Position numbers and translations under genes: made by a program | Notes under the pieces: model-generated | What the model was told of the DNA's origin: nothing | The model's database searches: none | What the model saw: the letters and a program-made list of their open reading frames with translations, nothing else | In this document: in pieces, positions 53,371 through 62,048 of the stretch | Layout: every line of letters begins with the position of its first letter | Position numbering within the stretch: the first letter of the stretch is position 1 | NCBI GenBank assembly: GCA_009728235.1 | Contig: WNZI01000004.1 | Span: 1 to 64,000, forward strand | Reading direction: 5' to 3' | Length of the DNA stretch: 64,000 nucleotides | Source: Vibrio cholerae | GTDB lineage: Bacteria; Actinomycetota; Actinomycetes; Actinomycetales; Micrococcaceae

Positions 53371-54156
53371 ATGAGTCACGTTCTGGAACTGGCGGGAGTA
53401 AGCCTCGTGCGGGGCGGCAAGACCCTCCTCGACACCATCGACTGGCAGGTCAGCGAGGGCGAGCGCTGGGTGGTCATGGGGCCGAACGGAGCAGGCAAGA
53501 CGACCCTGCTGCAACTCGCCGGAGCGCGCCTGCACCCCACCCGCGGTGTCGTCGGGATCCTCGACGAGGTCATGGGTGCCGTCGACGTCTTCGAACTGCG
53601 GCCCCGCATCGGTCTTGCATCCGCTGCTCTCGCGGCCCAGGTCCCGGAGCACGAGACCGTGCTGAACGTCGTCGTGACGGCGTCCTACGGGGTCACCGGC
53701 CGCTGGCGGGAGCAGTACGAACGCCTCGATGAACGCCGCGCGTTCCGCCTGCTCGACACCTGGGGAATGTCCCGCTTCATGAACCGGCCGTTCGGCTCAC
53801 TCAGCGAGGGTGAACGCAAGCGCGTGCAGATCGCCCGGGCGCTCATGGCCGATCCCGAACTGTTGCTCCTCGACGAGCCGGCCGCCGGCCTCGATCTGGC
53901 GGGCCGCGAGGATCTCGTGAAACGGCTGACGGAGCTCGCGAACGACGAGGACGCTCCGGCCATGGTGCTCGTCACGCACCACCTCGAGGAGGTGCCGCCG
54001 GGCTTCACGCACGCGTTGCTCCTGCGCGACGGCAAGGTCGTCTCGGCCGGCCCCATCCGCAGCGTCCTCACCGAGGAGAACCTGGGTGCGGCGTTCGACG
54101 TCGCCCTGAAGGTCACCGAGGAGAACGGGCGCTACAGCGCGGTCGCCAGGGCGTGA
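53371..54156 (+). CDS. ABC transporter ATP-binding protein (YlmA-like, orphan)
   Basis: A 261-residue ATPase. Walker A GPNGAGKTT is at about residue 40, signature GSLSEGERKRVQIA, Walker B LLLLDEPAAGLDLAG, and H-loop VTHHLEEVPPGFTH. The LSEGE signature and the PPGFTHALLL ending are typical of the YlmA/ModF-like group, which is usually found without a permease. No permease is adjacent, so its role is open. TAGTGT (53357-53362) lies 8 nt before the ATG, so the message may be nearly leaderless. Confidence 0.88.
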   Translation: MSHVLELAGVSLVRGGKTLLDTIDWQVSEGERWVVMGPNGAGKTTLLQLAGARLHPTRGVVGILDEVMGAVDVFELRPRIGLASAALAAQVPEHETVLNVVVTASYGVTGRWREQYERLDERRAFRLLDTWGMSRFMNRPFGSLSEGERKRVQIARALMADPELLLLDEPAAGLDLAGREDLVKRLTELANDEDAPAMVLVTHHLEEVPPGFTHALLLRDGKVVSAGPIRSVLTEENLGAAFDVALKVTEENGRYSAVARA

Positions 54157-54202
54157 CCACGCTCCAGGGGGGATTCCCCCGGCGCCTGCGGACTGACGAC
54201 TG

Positions 54203-55036
54203 ATGCCGCTCGTCGAACTGGACTCCGTCGACGATCCGCGGCTCTCGGACTACCGGAACCTGACGGACGTCCAGCTGCGCCTCGCGAAGGAGCCGGCCGA
54301 AGGGCTGTACATCGCGGAGAGCTCGAAGGTCCTCCGGCGGGCGATCGACGCCGGCCACACCCCGCGGTCCTTCCTGCTCGCACCGAAGTGGCTCCCGGAC
54401 CTCGCGGACGTCCTCCACCGCTTTCCGACGATTCCCGCCTTCGTCGCACCCGAGGCCGTCCTCGAGGCCATCACGGGCTTCCATCTGCACCGCGGAGCGC
54501 TCGCCGCGATGGGCCGCCCCGAGCCCCGTCCGCTGACCGATGTCCTGGCCGGCGCCCACCGGGTCGCGGTGATCGAGGACATGGTCGACCACACCAACCT
54601 CGGAGCGATCTTCCGCTCGGCGGCCGCGCTCGGCGTCGACGCCGTCCTCCTGAGTCCCCGCAGCGCGGACCCTCTCTACCGCCGTGCGGTAAGGGTCAGC
54701 ATGGGAAGTGTCTTCCAGGTTCCCTGGGTGAGGCTTACAGCGTGGCCGGAGGACCTGGTGGCCGTCCGGAACGCGGGTTTCACCCTTGCCGCCCTGGCCC
54801 TGGAACCCGGAGCCGTACCGCTCGGGGCGTTCCCGGCCGGGGACCACGAGCGTCTCGCCCTGCTGCTGGGCACCGAGGGGGAGGGCCTGAGCGAAGGCGT
54901 CCTCACGATGGCCGACGTCGCCCTGACCATCCCCATGCAGCGTGGCGTGGACTCGCTCAATGTCGCTGCAGCGGCCGCCGTCGCCTTCTGGGAGTGCCGC
55001 TATGACGGCGACGGCGCGCAGAGCCCATCGCTTTAG
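54203..55036 (+). CDS. TrmH/SpoU family RNA methyltransferase
   Basis: A 277-residue SPOUT methyltransferase. The N-terminal substrate-binding domain (YIAESSKVLRRAI) is followed by the knotted SAM domain with motif I VDHTNLGAIFRSAAALG, motif II LLLGTEGEGLSEGVL and motif III IPMQRGVDSLNVAAAAAV. It should 2'-O-methylate a ribose in rRNA or tRNA; the exact site is not predictable. It follows the ABC ATPase by 46 nt and could be co-transcribed. Confidence 0.92.
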   Translation: MPLVELDSVDDPRLSDYRNLTDVQLRLAKEPAEGLYIAESSKVLRRAIDAGHTPRSFLLAPKWLPDLADVLHRFPTIPAFVAPEAVLEAITGFHLHRGALAAMGRPEPRPLTDVLAGAHRVAVIEDMVDHTNLGAIFRSAAALGVDAVLLSPRSADPLYRRAVRVSMGSVFQVPWVRLTAWPEDLVAVRNAGFTLAALALEPGAVPLGAFPAGDHERLALLLGTEGEGLSEGVLTMADVALTIPMQRGVDSLNVAAAAAVAFWECRYDGDGAQSPSL

Positions 55037-55098
55037 CGCCGCAGCGCGTCCTGGGCTAGTATGGGTAGCTGGCGCAATCGCCATCCTTTAAATTTCCC

Positions 55099-55118
55099 TG
55101 CCTGGCAAAATCCAGGCA
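55099..55118 (+). promoter_or_regulatory. Hairpin in the rpmE2 leader
   Basis: TGCCTGG and CCAGGCA form a 7-bp stem around a 6-nt AT-rich loop, 18 nt before the start codon. TAGTAT near 55056 is a plausible -10. Ribosomal-protein leader motifs upstream of L31 genes have been reported in Actinobacteria; this may be one, acting as a binding site for L31 itself. No Zur box is seen. Confidence 0.4.
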
Positions 55119-55136
55119 ACCAGAGAAGGTAGTCCC

Positions 55137-55394
55137 GTGAAGTCTGATATCCACCCCAAGTACCAGTCGATCGTGTTCCGCGACCTGGCCTCCGACAAGG
55201 CATTCCTGACCAAGTCGACCGCCGGTTCGTCCAAGACCATCGAGTGGGAGGACGGCAACACCTACCCCCTCATCGAGGTCGAGATCTCGTCGGAGTCGCA
55301 CCCGTTCTACACGGGTAAGCAGCGCATCATGGACTCCGCAGGTCGCGTCGAGCGCTTCAACGCCCGCTTCAAGGGCTTCGGCGGCAAGAAGTAG
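55137..55394 (+). CDS. rpmE2: 50S ribosomal protein L31 type B
   Basis: An 85-residue type B L31: it begins [10 protein letters not shown] and ends [15 protein letters not shown], and it lacks the CXXC zinc-binding cysteines of the type A form. Type B proteins replace the zinc form under zinc shortage in many bacteria; in Micrococcaceae this can be the sole or main L31. The GTG start has GAGAAGG upstream. A terminator follows. Confidence 0.97.
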   Translation: MKSDIHPKYQSIVFRDLASDKAFLTKSTAGSSKTIEWEDGNTYPLIEVEISSESHPFYTGKQRIMDSAGRVERFNARFKGFGGKK

Positions 55395-55439
55395 TCCAGC
55401 TCCGCCTCGAACGCACGGCCACGTGCCGCATGTCCTTCC

Positions 55440-55472
55440 GGGAAAGCCACGCCGTCACGGCGTGGCTTTCCC
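55440..55472 (+). terminator. Rho-independent terminator after rpmE2
   Basis: A perfect 15-bp inverted repeat (GGGAAAGCCACGCCG and complement) with a TCA loop. Confidence 0.9.
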
Positions 55473-55508
55473 TGCTTAACCCCTGATCACGCTCCGACCG
55501 GACGGACG

Positions 55509-55541
55509 AGCGGCGCCGGCCTGCGTACGGCCGGCGCCGCT
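55509..55541. repeat. Second GC-rich hairpin upstream of the lipoate ligase gene
   Basis: A perfect 13-bp inverted repeat (AGCGGCGCCGGCC and complement) with a 7-nt loop, 37 nt after the rpmE2 terminator. It may be a back-up terminator or lie in the leader of the lipoate ligase mRNA. Confidence 0.6.
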
Positions 55542-55579
55542 CCCCCGTCCCGCGGAGAACCTACCGAGGAGGCCGACTT

Positions 55580-56665
55580 TTGGCAGCAGCAGCAGCAGCA
55601 TCGGACAACGGCCGCCTTCACGGCGAGTACAAGACCCCGGGCGGCAAGCTCACGGCCGTGGATCTCTCCGTCCGAGAGGGCCGGCTCGCGGACGTCTCGG
55701 TCAACGGGGATTTCTTCCTCGAACCCGACGAGGCACTCCTGGACATCAATGCGGCACTCGAGGACCTGCCGGCCGGGACGGCCCCGGGCGAACTGGCAGC
55801 AGCCATCCGGTCCCGGTTGGACCCGGCAGCGGTCCTGTTCGGTTTCTCCCCCGAGGCCATCGCCACCGCGGTCCGGCGCGCCCTGGGCCTGGCCACCGGC
55901 TTCGCCGACCACCAGTGGGAGATCATCGCGCCGACTCCGCTGTCGACGGCCCTGCACGTCGCCATGGACGAGGTCCTGACCCATGACGTCGGAACCGGAG
56001 CCCGGAACCCGACGCTTCGCTTCTGGGAATGGCAGTCGCCCTCCGTCGTCATCGGCAGCTTCCAGTCCATGCGGAACGAGGTCGATCACGCCGGCGCCGA
56101 TCGTCACGGCGTCACCGTGGTCCGCAGGATCAGTGGGGGCGGCGCGATGTTCATGGAGCACGGCAATGCCATCACCTACTCCCTCTACGTACCCCAGTCC
56201 CTCGTCGACGGCATGAGTTTCGCCGATTCCTACCCGTTCCTCGATGCCTGGGTGATGGAGGCACTGGAGAAGCTCGGCATCACGGCCTGGTACCAGCCGC
56301 TGAACGACATCGCCACCGAGGTGGGCAAGATCGGCGGCGCAGCCCAGAAGCGGTTGGCCAACGGAGGCATGCTGCACCACGTGACGATGAGTTACGACAT
56401 CGACGCCGACAAGATGCTCGAGGTACTGCGCATCGGCAAGGAGAAGATGTCCGACAAGGGCACGCGGAGCGCGAAGAAGCGGGTGGATCCGCTGCGACGG
56501 CAGACGGGGAGGACGCGAGAGGAGATCATCGACGTGATGATGTCCACCTTCCGGCAGCGCTACGGTGCAACCGACGCCACCATCACCGCCGACGAACTAC
56601 GCCGCGCGGAGGAGCTCGTCGAGGAGAAGTTCGGCACCGACGAGTGGCTCTATCGGGTGCCCTGA
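55580..56665 (+). CDS. lplA: Lipoate-protein ligase with N-terminal accessory domain (permuted LplA)
   Basis: A 361-residue protein. Residues about 13-105 (HGEYKTPGGKLTAVDLSV, VNGDFFLEPDEAL, LFGFSPEAIATAVRRAL) look like the accessory domain that is C-terminal in E. coli LplA. The catalytic BPL/LplA domain follows: RFWEWQSPSVVIG, VVRRISGGGAMF, and KIGGAAQKR with the adenylate-binding Lys. It joins lipoate (or octanoate) to lipoyl domains of 2-oxoacid dehydrogenases. The TTG start has GAGGAGG upstream. Its 3' end overlaps convergent pepN by 16 nt. Confidence 0.9.
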   Translation: MAAAAAASDNGRLHGEYKTPGGKLTAVDLSVREGRLADVSVNGDFFLEPDEALLDINAALEDLPAGTAPGELAAAIRSRLDPAAVLFGFSPEAIATAVRRALGLATGFADHQWEIIAPTPLSTALHVAMDEVLTHDVGTGARNPTLRFWEWQSPSVVIGSFQSMRNEVDHAGADRHGVTVVRRISGGGAMFMEHGNAITYSLYVPQSLVDGMSFADSYPFLDAWVMEALEKLGITAWYQPLNDIATEVGKIGGAAQKRLANGGMLHHVTMSYDIDADKMLEVLRIGKEKMSDKGTRSAKKRVDPLRRQTGRTREEIIDVMMSTFRQRYGATDATITADELRRAEELVEEKFGTDEWLYRVP

Positions 56666-59259
56666 GCCTGGGCGCGCAGCGCGCGCAGCAGGTGGTCCCG
56701 CTCCTCGATCACGATGCGGCGCAGGCCAGCCGGCGCGTCGGTGTTCCCAGCGAGCCACGCATCGGACCTGAGCACCACCGGATGCTCCTCGGGAGGGCCG
56801 GCAACGTCCTGCCGGCCCGGGTACAGCCCGCGGACGATCCTGCTCGCCATCTCGATGCCCCGGCTGTTCCACACGGAGCGCAGAGCCTCGAAGTAGGGCT
56901 CTTCGTAGCGGTGCAGGAGGGCGTGCGGGCCGAGGAGAAAGCCCTCGATCGCTGCGGTGAGCAGCTCGTTGGAGAGCCTGTCGCCGTGCACGGCCTCCTC
57001 CCAGGCGGCCTGCTTGATCCCGGCATCCGGGATCGCGGCGGACGCCAGGGTGAATCCCACCCGTCCCGATGCCGTCGGGTCCGCGCTCCGCTCGGCCTCC
57101 AGCTCGCCCGGACGGACGCGCTCCTGTGCGGCCAGGCCCTGCAGGAGGAGCCATCGCAGGTCGGGATCGACGGGAAGACCGTCGATCCTCTCGTCGCCGT
57201 CGAGCACGGCCCGGGCCGCGTCCGCCGCTCGGGGGGACGTTCGTGCGGCGGACGCGAGCGCGCGTGCCCACGCCAACTGGAGGTCCGATCCGGGGTGCGC
57301 GGTGCGCAGGCCGTCCAGGAGGAAGGCAGCAACACCGTCACGGAGAGCAGGGCGTTCGTGGGCGGGCGCGAACGCCTCGATCGCGGTACGGACGGTGGAC
57401 AGCAGGACCTGGAGGACGCCGACGCCGGTCTCGGCGGGTGCGGCCAGCTGGACGGCGTCGAGGTAGGAACGGACCGGTAGCCGCGCGTCCCTGGTGGTGG
57501 ACCAGAGGGCGGTCAGGCACGTGGCACGGGCGAGAGGGTCCTGCAGGCGGTGGATCGAGGTCAGGAGGGTCTCCAGCGACCGCTCGTCGAAGGAGATCTT
57601 CGCGTAGGTGAGGTCGTCGTCGTTGATGAGGAGCAGATCCGGCTGCACCGTCCCGACGAGCGCCGGCACCGGTGTGACGCGTCCCTCGATGGTCAGTGCC
57701 TCCACCCCGGTACGAATCAGCCGGCCCTTTTCGTCGAAGGAGTACGATCCGATGCGGACGCGGTGGGGCCGGGGCTCGTCGCGCCCGGTGACGGGGTCGA
57801 CGGCGTCCTGTATCACCTGGACCCCGGTGAAGCGGCCGTCGTCCACCGTGACCTCGGCACGCAGGGAGGGAACGCCCGAGGTCTGCAGCCACGACCTCGC
57901 CCAGTCCGCGAGGTCCTGGCCCGTGGCCTCGGTGAGGACGTCGAGCAGGTCCACGAGCGTGGTGTTGCCGTACTCGTGCTTCCGGAAGTACCGCCGGGCT
58001 GCGCTGGTGAAGGCGTCCCTTCCGACGTACGCGACGAGCTGCTTGAGCACCGAGGCGCCCTTGGCGTACGTGATCCCGTCGAAGTTCTGCTTCGCGGCCT
58101 CGAGGTCGGGGATGTCGGCGACGATGGGGTGCGTCGTCGGGAGCTGGTCCTGCACGTAGGCCCACGACTTCCGGCGGTTGGCGAAACTGACCCAGGACGT
58201 GCTCCAGCGGGTGGCGTCGGCCACCGCCAGGGCGCCCATGTAGTCGGCGAAGGACTCCTTGAGCCACAGGTCGTCCCACCACGACATCGTCACGAGGTCG
58301 CCGAACCACATGTGGGCCATCTCGTGCAGGATCGTATTCGCACGAGCCTCCCGCTGGGCCTCCGTCGCGGCGGACTGGAAGACGTAGTTCTCCGTGAAGG
58401 TGACGAGGCCCGGGTTCTCCATCGCCCCGAGGTTGTACTCCGGCACGAAGGCCTGGTCGTACTTGCCGAAGGGGTAGGGGTAGTCGAACAGGTCGTGGAA
58501 GAAATCCAGTCCGCGCCTGGTCGTATCGAAGATCTCGGGTGCGTCGAAGGACTGCGCGAGGGAGCGGCGGCAGAACAGGGCCAGCGGTACCTCGAGCCCT
58601 TCTCCGGGTGTTCCTGCCTGCCCCGCCCAGGAGTCCGTCTCCCGGTGGTAGGGGCCCGCGAGGATCGTGGTGATGTAGGTCGAGATACGCCGGGTGGGTT
58701 CGAAGGTCCACCGGAGGCTTCCGTTCACGGCGCCCGGGGCCGGGTCGATACCGGCCTCTGCGCCGTTCGAGGCGACGAGCCAGCCGGGGGGCGCGATCAC
58801 CGTGAAGGAGAAGCCCGCCTTGAGGTCCGGCTGCTCGAAATTCGCGAAGACCCGGCGGGCATCGGCGGGTTCGTACTGCGTGTACAGGTAGGTCTCGCCG
58901 TCGACGGGATCTACGAAACGATGGAGCCCTTCTCCGCTGGTGCTGTAGCGCGCCCGCCCGTCCACGGTGACGGTGTTGGTGTCGGAGAGGTCCTCGAGCA
59001 GGATCCGGGCGCCGTCACGGGTCGCCACCGGATCCAGCGTCCGTCCGTTCAGCTGGACCGAGGTGACGTCCCCGATGAAGTCGAGGAAGGTCGAGGCGCC
59101 CGGCTCCCTGCAGGAGAACCTGACGGTCGTGGTGCTGCGGTAGGTGGTATCGGCGGCGTCCCTGGCGTTCGACACGTCCAGCTCGACGTCATAGCTCTCG
59201 GTGACCAGCAGGGCTGAACGCGCGGCTGCTTCGTCCCTGCGCAGGTTCTCGTTCTCCAT
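56650..59259 (-). CDS. pepN: Aminopeptidase N (M1 family)
   Basis: An 869-residue zinc metallopeptidase removing N-terminal residues from peptides in the cytoplasm. The substrate-recognition GAMEN is at residues 278-282, the zinc site HEMAH at 312-316 with the third ligand Glu335 in KESFADY, and the long ERAP1-like helical C-terminal domain follows. The ATG at 59259 (MENENLRRDEAAAR) fits the family start; an ATG 10 codons earlier is also in frame. No signal peptide is present. Confidence 0.96.
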   Translation of the reverse strand: MENENLRRDEAAARSALLVTESYDVELDVSNARDAADTTYRSTTTVRFSCREPGASTFLDFIGDVTSVQLNGRTLDPVATRDGARILLEDLSDTNTVTVDGRARYSTSGEGLHRFVDPVDGETYLYTQYEPADARRVFANFEQPDLKAGFSFTVIAPPGWLVASNGAEAGIDPAPGAVNGSLRWTFEPTRRISTYITTILAGPYHRETDSWAGQAGTPGEGLEVPLALFCRRSLAQSFDAPEIFDTTRRGLDFFHDLFDYPYPFGKYDQAFVPEYNLGAMENPGLVTFTENYVFQSAATEAQREARANTILHEMAHMWFGDLVTMSWWDDLWLKESFADYMGALAVADATRWSTSWVSFANRRKSWAYVQDQLPTTHPIVADIPDLEAAKQNFDGITYAKGASVLKQLVAYVGRDAFTSAARRYFRKHEYGNTTLVDLLDVLTEATGQDLADWARSWLQTSGVPSLRAEVTVDDGRFTGVQVIQDAVDPVTGRDEPRPHRVRIGSYSFDEKGRLIRTGVEALTIEGRVTPVPALVGTVQPDLLLINDDDLTYAKISFDERSLETLLTSIHRLQDPLARATCLTALWSTTRDARLPVRSYLDAVQLAAPAETGVGVLQVLLSTVRTAIEAFAPAHERPALRDGVAAFLLDGLRTAHPGSDLQLAWARALASAARTSPRAADAARAVLDGDERIDGLPVDPDLRWLLLQGLAAQERVRPGELEAERSADPTASGRVGFTLASAAIPDAGIKQAAWEEAVHGDRLSNELLTAAIEGFLLGPHALLHRYEEPYFEALRSVWNSRGIEMASRIVRGLYPGRQDVAGPPEEHPVVLRSDAWLAGNTDAPAGLRRIVIEERDHLLRALRAQAQGTR

Positions 59260-59380
59260 CCGGTCATTCAACCACGCACGTCGCTCCATCCATCCCGGGG
59301 TCCACGCCGCTCTCCCGGCCGGGGGGAAGCGGCGTGGCGGCCCCGTTCTCAGCAGGCCGAGTGCGGAGGTCGGGTGAACG

Positions 59381-60625
59381 TCACACCGGAGGGATGACGT
59401 GTCCCTTGCTGACGATGGTCAGGCCCGAATCCGTGACCGCGAAGCCGCGGCTGCGGTCGAGTTCGAAGTCCACACCGATCTGGGCGCCTGCAGGAATGCG
59501 GACGTTCTTGTCGATGATGGCGCGTCGCACCACCGCACCTGCTCCCACATTCACCTTGTCCAGGAGGACGGAGCCGGTGACCTCGGCTGCCTCGTCGATG
59601 AACACGTCGGTCGCCAGCACGGAGTTCTGCACCCCACCACCGGAGACGACGACACCCGCGGAGACGATCGAATCGTGGGCCTCGCCGGACCTCCCGGAGG
59701 AGCTGCGCACGAATTTCGCGGGTGGCGAGACGCTCTGGCGCGTGTAGATGGGCCACTGCAGGTTGTACAGGTTGAACAGCGGCAGGGGAGAGATGAGGTC
59801 CATGTTCGCGTCGTAGTAGGAATCCATCGTGCCGACGTCGCGCCAGTACTGACGGTCGCGGTCGGTGGCGCCCGGGATGTCGTTCGTCGTGAAGTCGTAT
59901 ACGGCGGCGTCGTTGCGTTCCACGAAGTAGGGGATGATGTCCCCGCCCATATCGTGCTTCGTGTCCAGCCGCGCCGCGTCGTCCTCGAGAGCCTTCACGA
60001 GTGCATCAGTGGTGAAGACGTAGTTTCCCATGGAGGCCAGGAAGCTTCCCGGGTCGTCGGGCAGGCCGGGTGTGGTCTTCGGTTTCTCGACGAACGCGGC
60101 GATCCGGCTCGGGTCATCCTGTGCGGTCTCGATCACGCCGAACTGGTCGACGAGGTTCATGGGTTGCCGGACGGCGGCAACGCTGACGGAAGCGCCGCTG
60201 GCCACGTGGGCGTCGACCATCTGGGCGAAATCCATGCGGTAGACATGGTCGGCGCCGATCACAACGACGATATCGGGCTGGGCGTCGTGGATCAGGTTCA
60301 GGGACTGGTAGATGGCGTTCGCGCTACCCAAAAACCAGCTCTTGCCGCGACGCTGCTGCGCTGGTACGGAGGCGATGTAGTTGCGCAGCTGAGTGGACAT
60401 CCGCCAGGTCTCCGAGATGTGCCGATCGAGGCTGTGCGACTTGTACTGCGTCAGCACGACGATCTGCAGGTACCCGGAATTGACGAGGTTGGACAGTGCG
60501 AAGTCGATGAGCCGGTAGCTCCCCGCGAACGGCACGGCCGGCTTGGCCCTGTCGGCGGTCAGCGGCATCAGCCGCTTGCCCTCTCCTCCCGCCAACACGA
60601 CGGCGAGTACTTTCTTCGGTGCCAC
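59381..60625 (-). CDS. glgC: Glucose-1-phosphate adenylyltransferase
   Basis: Makes ADP-glucose for glycogen synthesis. The 414-residue product has the nucleotidyltransferase motif [13 protein letters not shown] at residues 11-23, the regulatory [10 protein letters not shown] and [30 protein letters not shown], and a C-terminal left-handed beta-helix with hexapeptide-type repeats. The GTG at 60625 has GGGAGG 7 nt upstream; the longer frame runs into the glgA promoter. glgA is divergent 133 bp away. Confidence 0.97.
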   Translation of the reverse strand: MAPKKVLAVVLAGGEGKRLMPLTADRAKPAVPFAGSYRLIDFALSNLVNSGYLQIVVLTQYKSHSLDRHISETWRMSTQLRNYIASVPAQQRRGKSWFLGSANAIYQSLNLIHDAQPDIVVVIGADHVYRMDFAQMVDAHVASGASVSVAAVRQPMNLVDQFGVIETAQDDPSRIAAFVEKPKTTPGLPDDPGSFLASMGNYVFTTDALVKALEDDAARLDTKHDMGGDIIPYFVERNDAAVYDFTTNDIPGATDRDRQYWRDVGTMDSYYDANMDLISPLPLFNLYNLQWPIYTRQSVSPPAKFVRSSSGRSGEAHDSIVSAGVVVSGGGVQNSVLATDVFIDEAAEVTGSVLLDKVNVGAGAVVRRAIIDKNVRIPAGAQIGVDFELDRSRGFAVTDSGLTIVSKGHVIPPV

Positions 60626-60746
60626 GTATGACCTCCCGCTCTTCCTTGAGTGTTCTGCGTCCTCGATTGGTCGTCGATCAGCGTAGGTCCACACATTCCG
60701 GAACCCTTCCGGTCACTTCACACTAGAGGACTCCGACGCACTGCAC

Positions 60747-60752
60747 TACGTT
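60747..60752 (+). promoter_or_regulatory. Candidate -10 hexamer for leaderless glgA
   Basis: TACGTT ends 6 nt before the GTG at 60759. The 133-bp glgC-glgA region must hold both divergent promoters. Confidence 0.4.
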
Positions 60753-60758
60753 GGTTTG

Positions 60759-61951
60759 GTGCGAGTAGACATTGTGACCAAGGAGTTCCGCCCGAGATCT
60801 ACGGTGGCGCGGGGGTGCACGTCGCCGAGCTGAGCAGGGTCCTGGCGTCCCAGGTCGATCTGCGCGTCCATGCCTTCGGAGCACCCCGCCCGGAGGACTA
60901 CCACGGGGCTTCCGTGCTGTCGTACGGGGTGCCGGACGGTCTCGGGACGGCCAACGCCGCGGTACAGACTCTCGGTACGGACCTTCAGATGCTGACCGAG
61001 ATCGGCGGCGCGGACCTGGTGCATTCCCACACCTGGTACGCCAACATGGCCGGCCACCTCGCGGGGCTGCTGCACGGCATCCCGCATGTGCTCAGTGCGC
61101 ACAGCCTGGAGCCGCTGCGTCCCTGGAAGGCCGAACAGCTGGGCGGCGGGTACGCGCTGTCGTCGTGGGTCGAAAAGACCTCCTACGAAGCCGCTGCCGC
61201 CGTGATCGCGGTGTCCGCGGGCATGCGTGCCGACATCCTGCGCAGCTATCCGGACGTCGACCCGGGCAAGGTGCACGTGGTGCACAACGGCATCGACGTG
61301 GACCAGTGGTCGCGTGACGAGAACGACGACGCCCTGCGTGCCCACGGGATCGACCCCGACCGGCCGAGCGTCGTGTTCGTCGGGCGCAACACCCGCCAGA
61401 AGGGTGTCCCGTACCTCCTCCGTGCGGCCGCGCAGCTGCCGGCCGACGTGCAACTGGTCCTCTGCCTGGGGGCGGCCGACACGCCGGAGCTGGCCGCGGA
61501 GACCGAGGTGCTGATCTCGGAGCTGCGCGAACGGCGAGGGTCCGTCGTGCTGATCGAGCGTATGCTGCCGCGGCGCGAGGTCGTCCAGATCCTCAGCCAC
61601 GCCACGGTCTTCGCCTGCCCGTCGATCTACGAACCCCTGGGGATCGTGAACCTCGAGGCCATGGCGTGCGGTGCCGCCGTCGTCGCCTCCGCCACCGGTG
61701 GCATCCCGGAAGTGATCGACGACGGCGTGACCGGCACCCTCGTACCCATCGAGCAGCTCCAGGACGGCACGGGGACACCGCTGGACCCGGAGAAGTTCGT
61801 CGCCGATTTCGCCGCGGCTGTCAACGAGCTCGTGGCCGACCCGGCGAAGGCCGCCGCCATGGGCGCCGCGGGGCGCCGACGGGCGGAGCGGCATTTCGAC
61901 TGGGGTTCCATCGCGGAGACCACCCTGGGGGTCTACCGGAGCGTCCTCTGA
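60759..61951 (+). pseudogene. glgA: Glycogen synthase GlgA (actinobacterial GT4 type), frameshifted near the start
   Basis: A GT4 glycosyltransferase of about 397 residues that uses ADP-glucose to build glucans (GlgA/GlgM type). The start GTG at 60759 encodes VRVDIVTKEF, the expected N-terminus; the rest, beginning PPEIYGGAGVHVAELSRVL, is in the next frame. One C is missing at about 60788-60789 (TTCCGCCC for TTCCCGCCC). The remainder is intact: HSHTWYANMAG, SAHSLEPLRPWK, VFVGRNTRQKG, the E-X7-E motif in PSIYEPLGIVNLEAMA. Loss of this gene beside an intact glgC is unlikely, so a base-call error is suspected. Confidence 0.92.
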
Positions 61952-62000
61952 GTCGGCTCGGAGCACCCGCTGCAGCACAGGCACGCTGATCCACCCATGG

Positions 62001-62031
62001 CAGAGGCCCGGGATTGCTTCCCGGGCCTCTG
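62001..62031. terminator. Bidirectional terminator between glgA and acyl-CoA oxidase
   Basis: A perfect 12-bp inverted repeat (CAGAGGCCCGGG and complement) with a 7-nt loop between convergent genes. Confidence 0.85.
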
Positions 62032-62048
62032 TCATGACGGCTGGTCGA

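Noticed and set aside
55037..55136. Zur box upstream of the zinc-free L31 gene
   Set aside because: No TGAAAATCATTTTCA-like palindrome is present, although type B L31 is often Zur-controlled.
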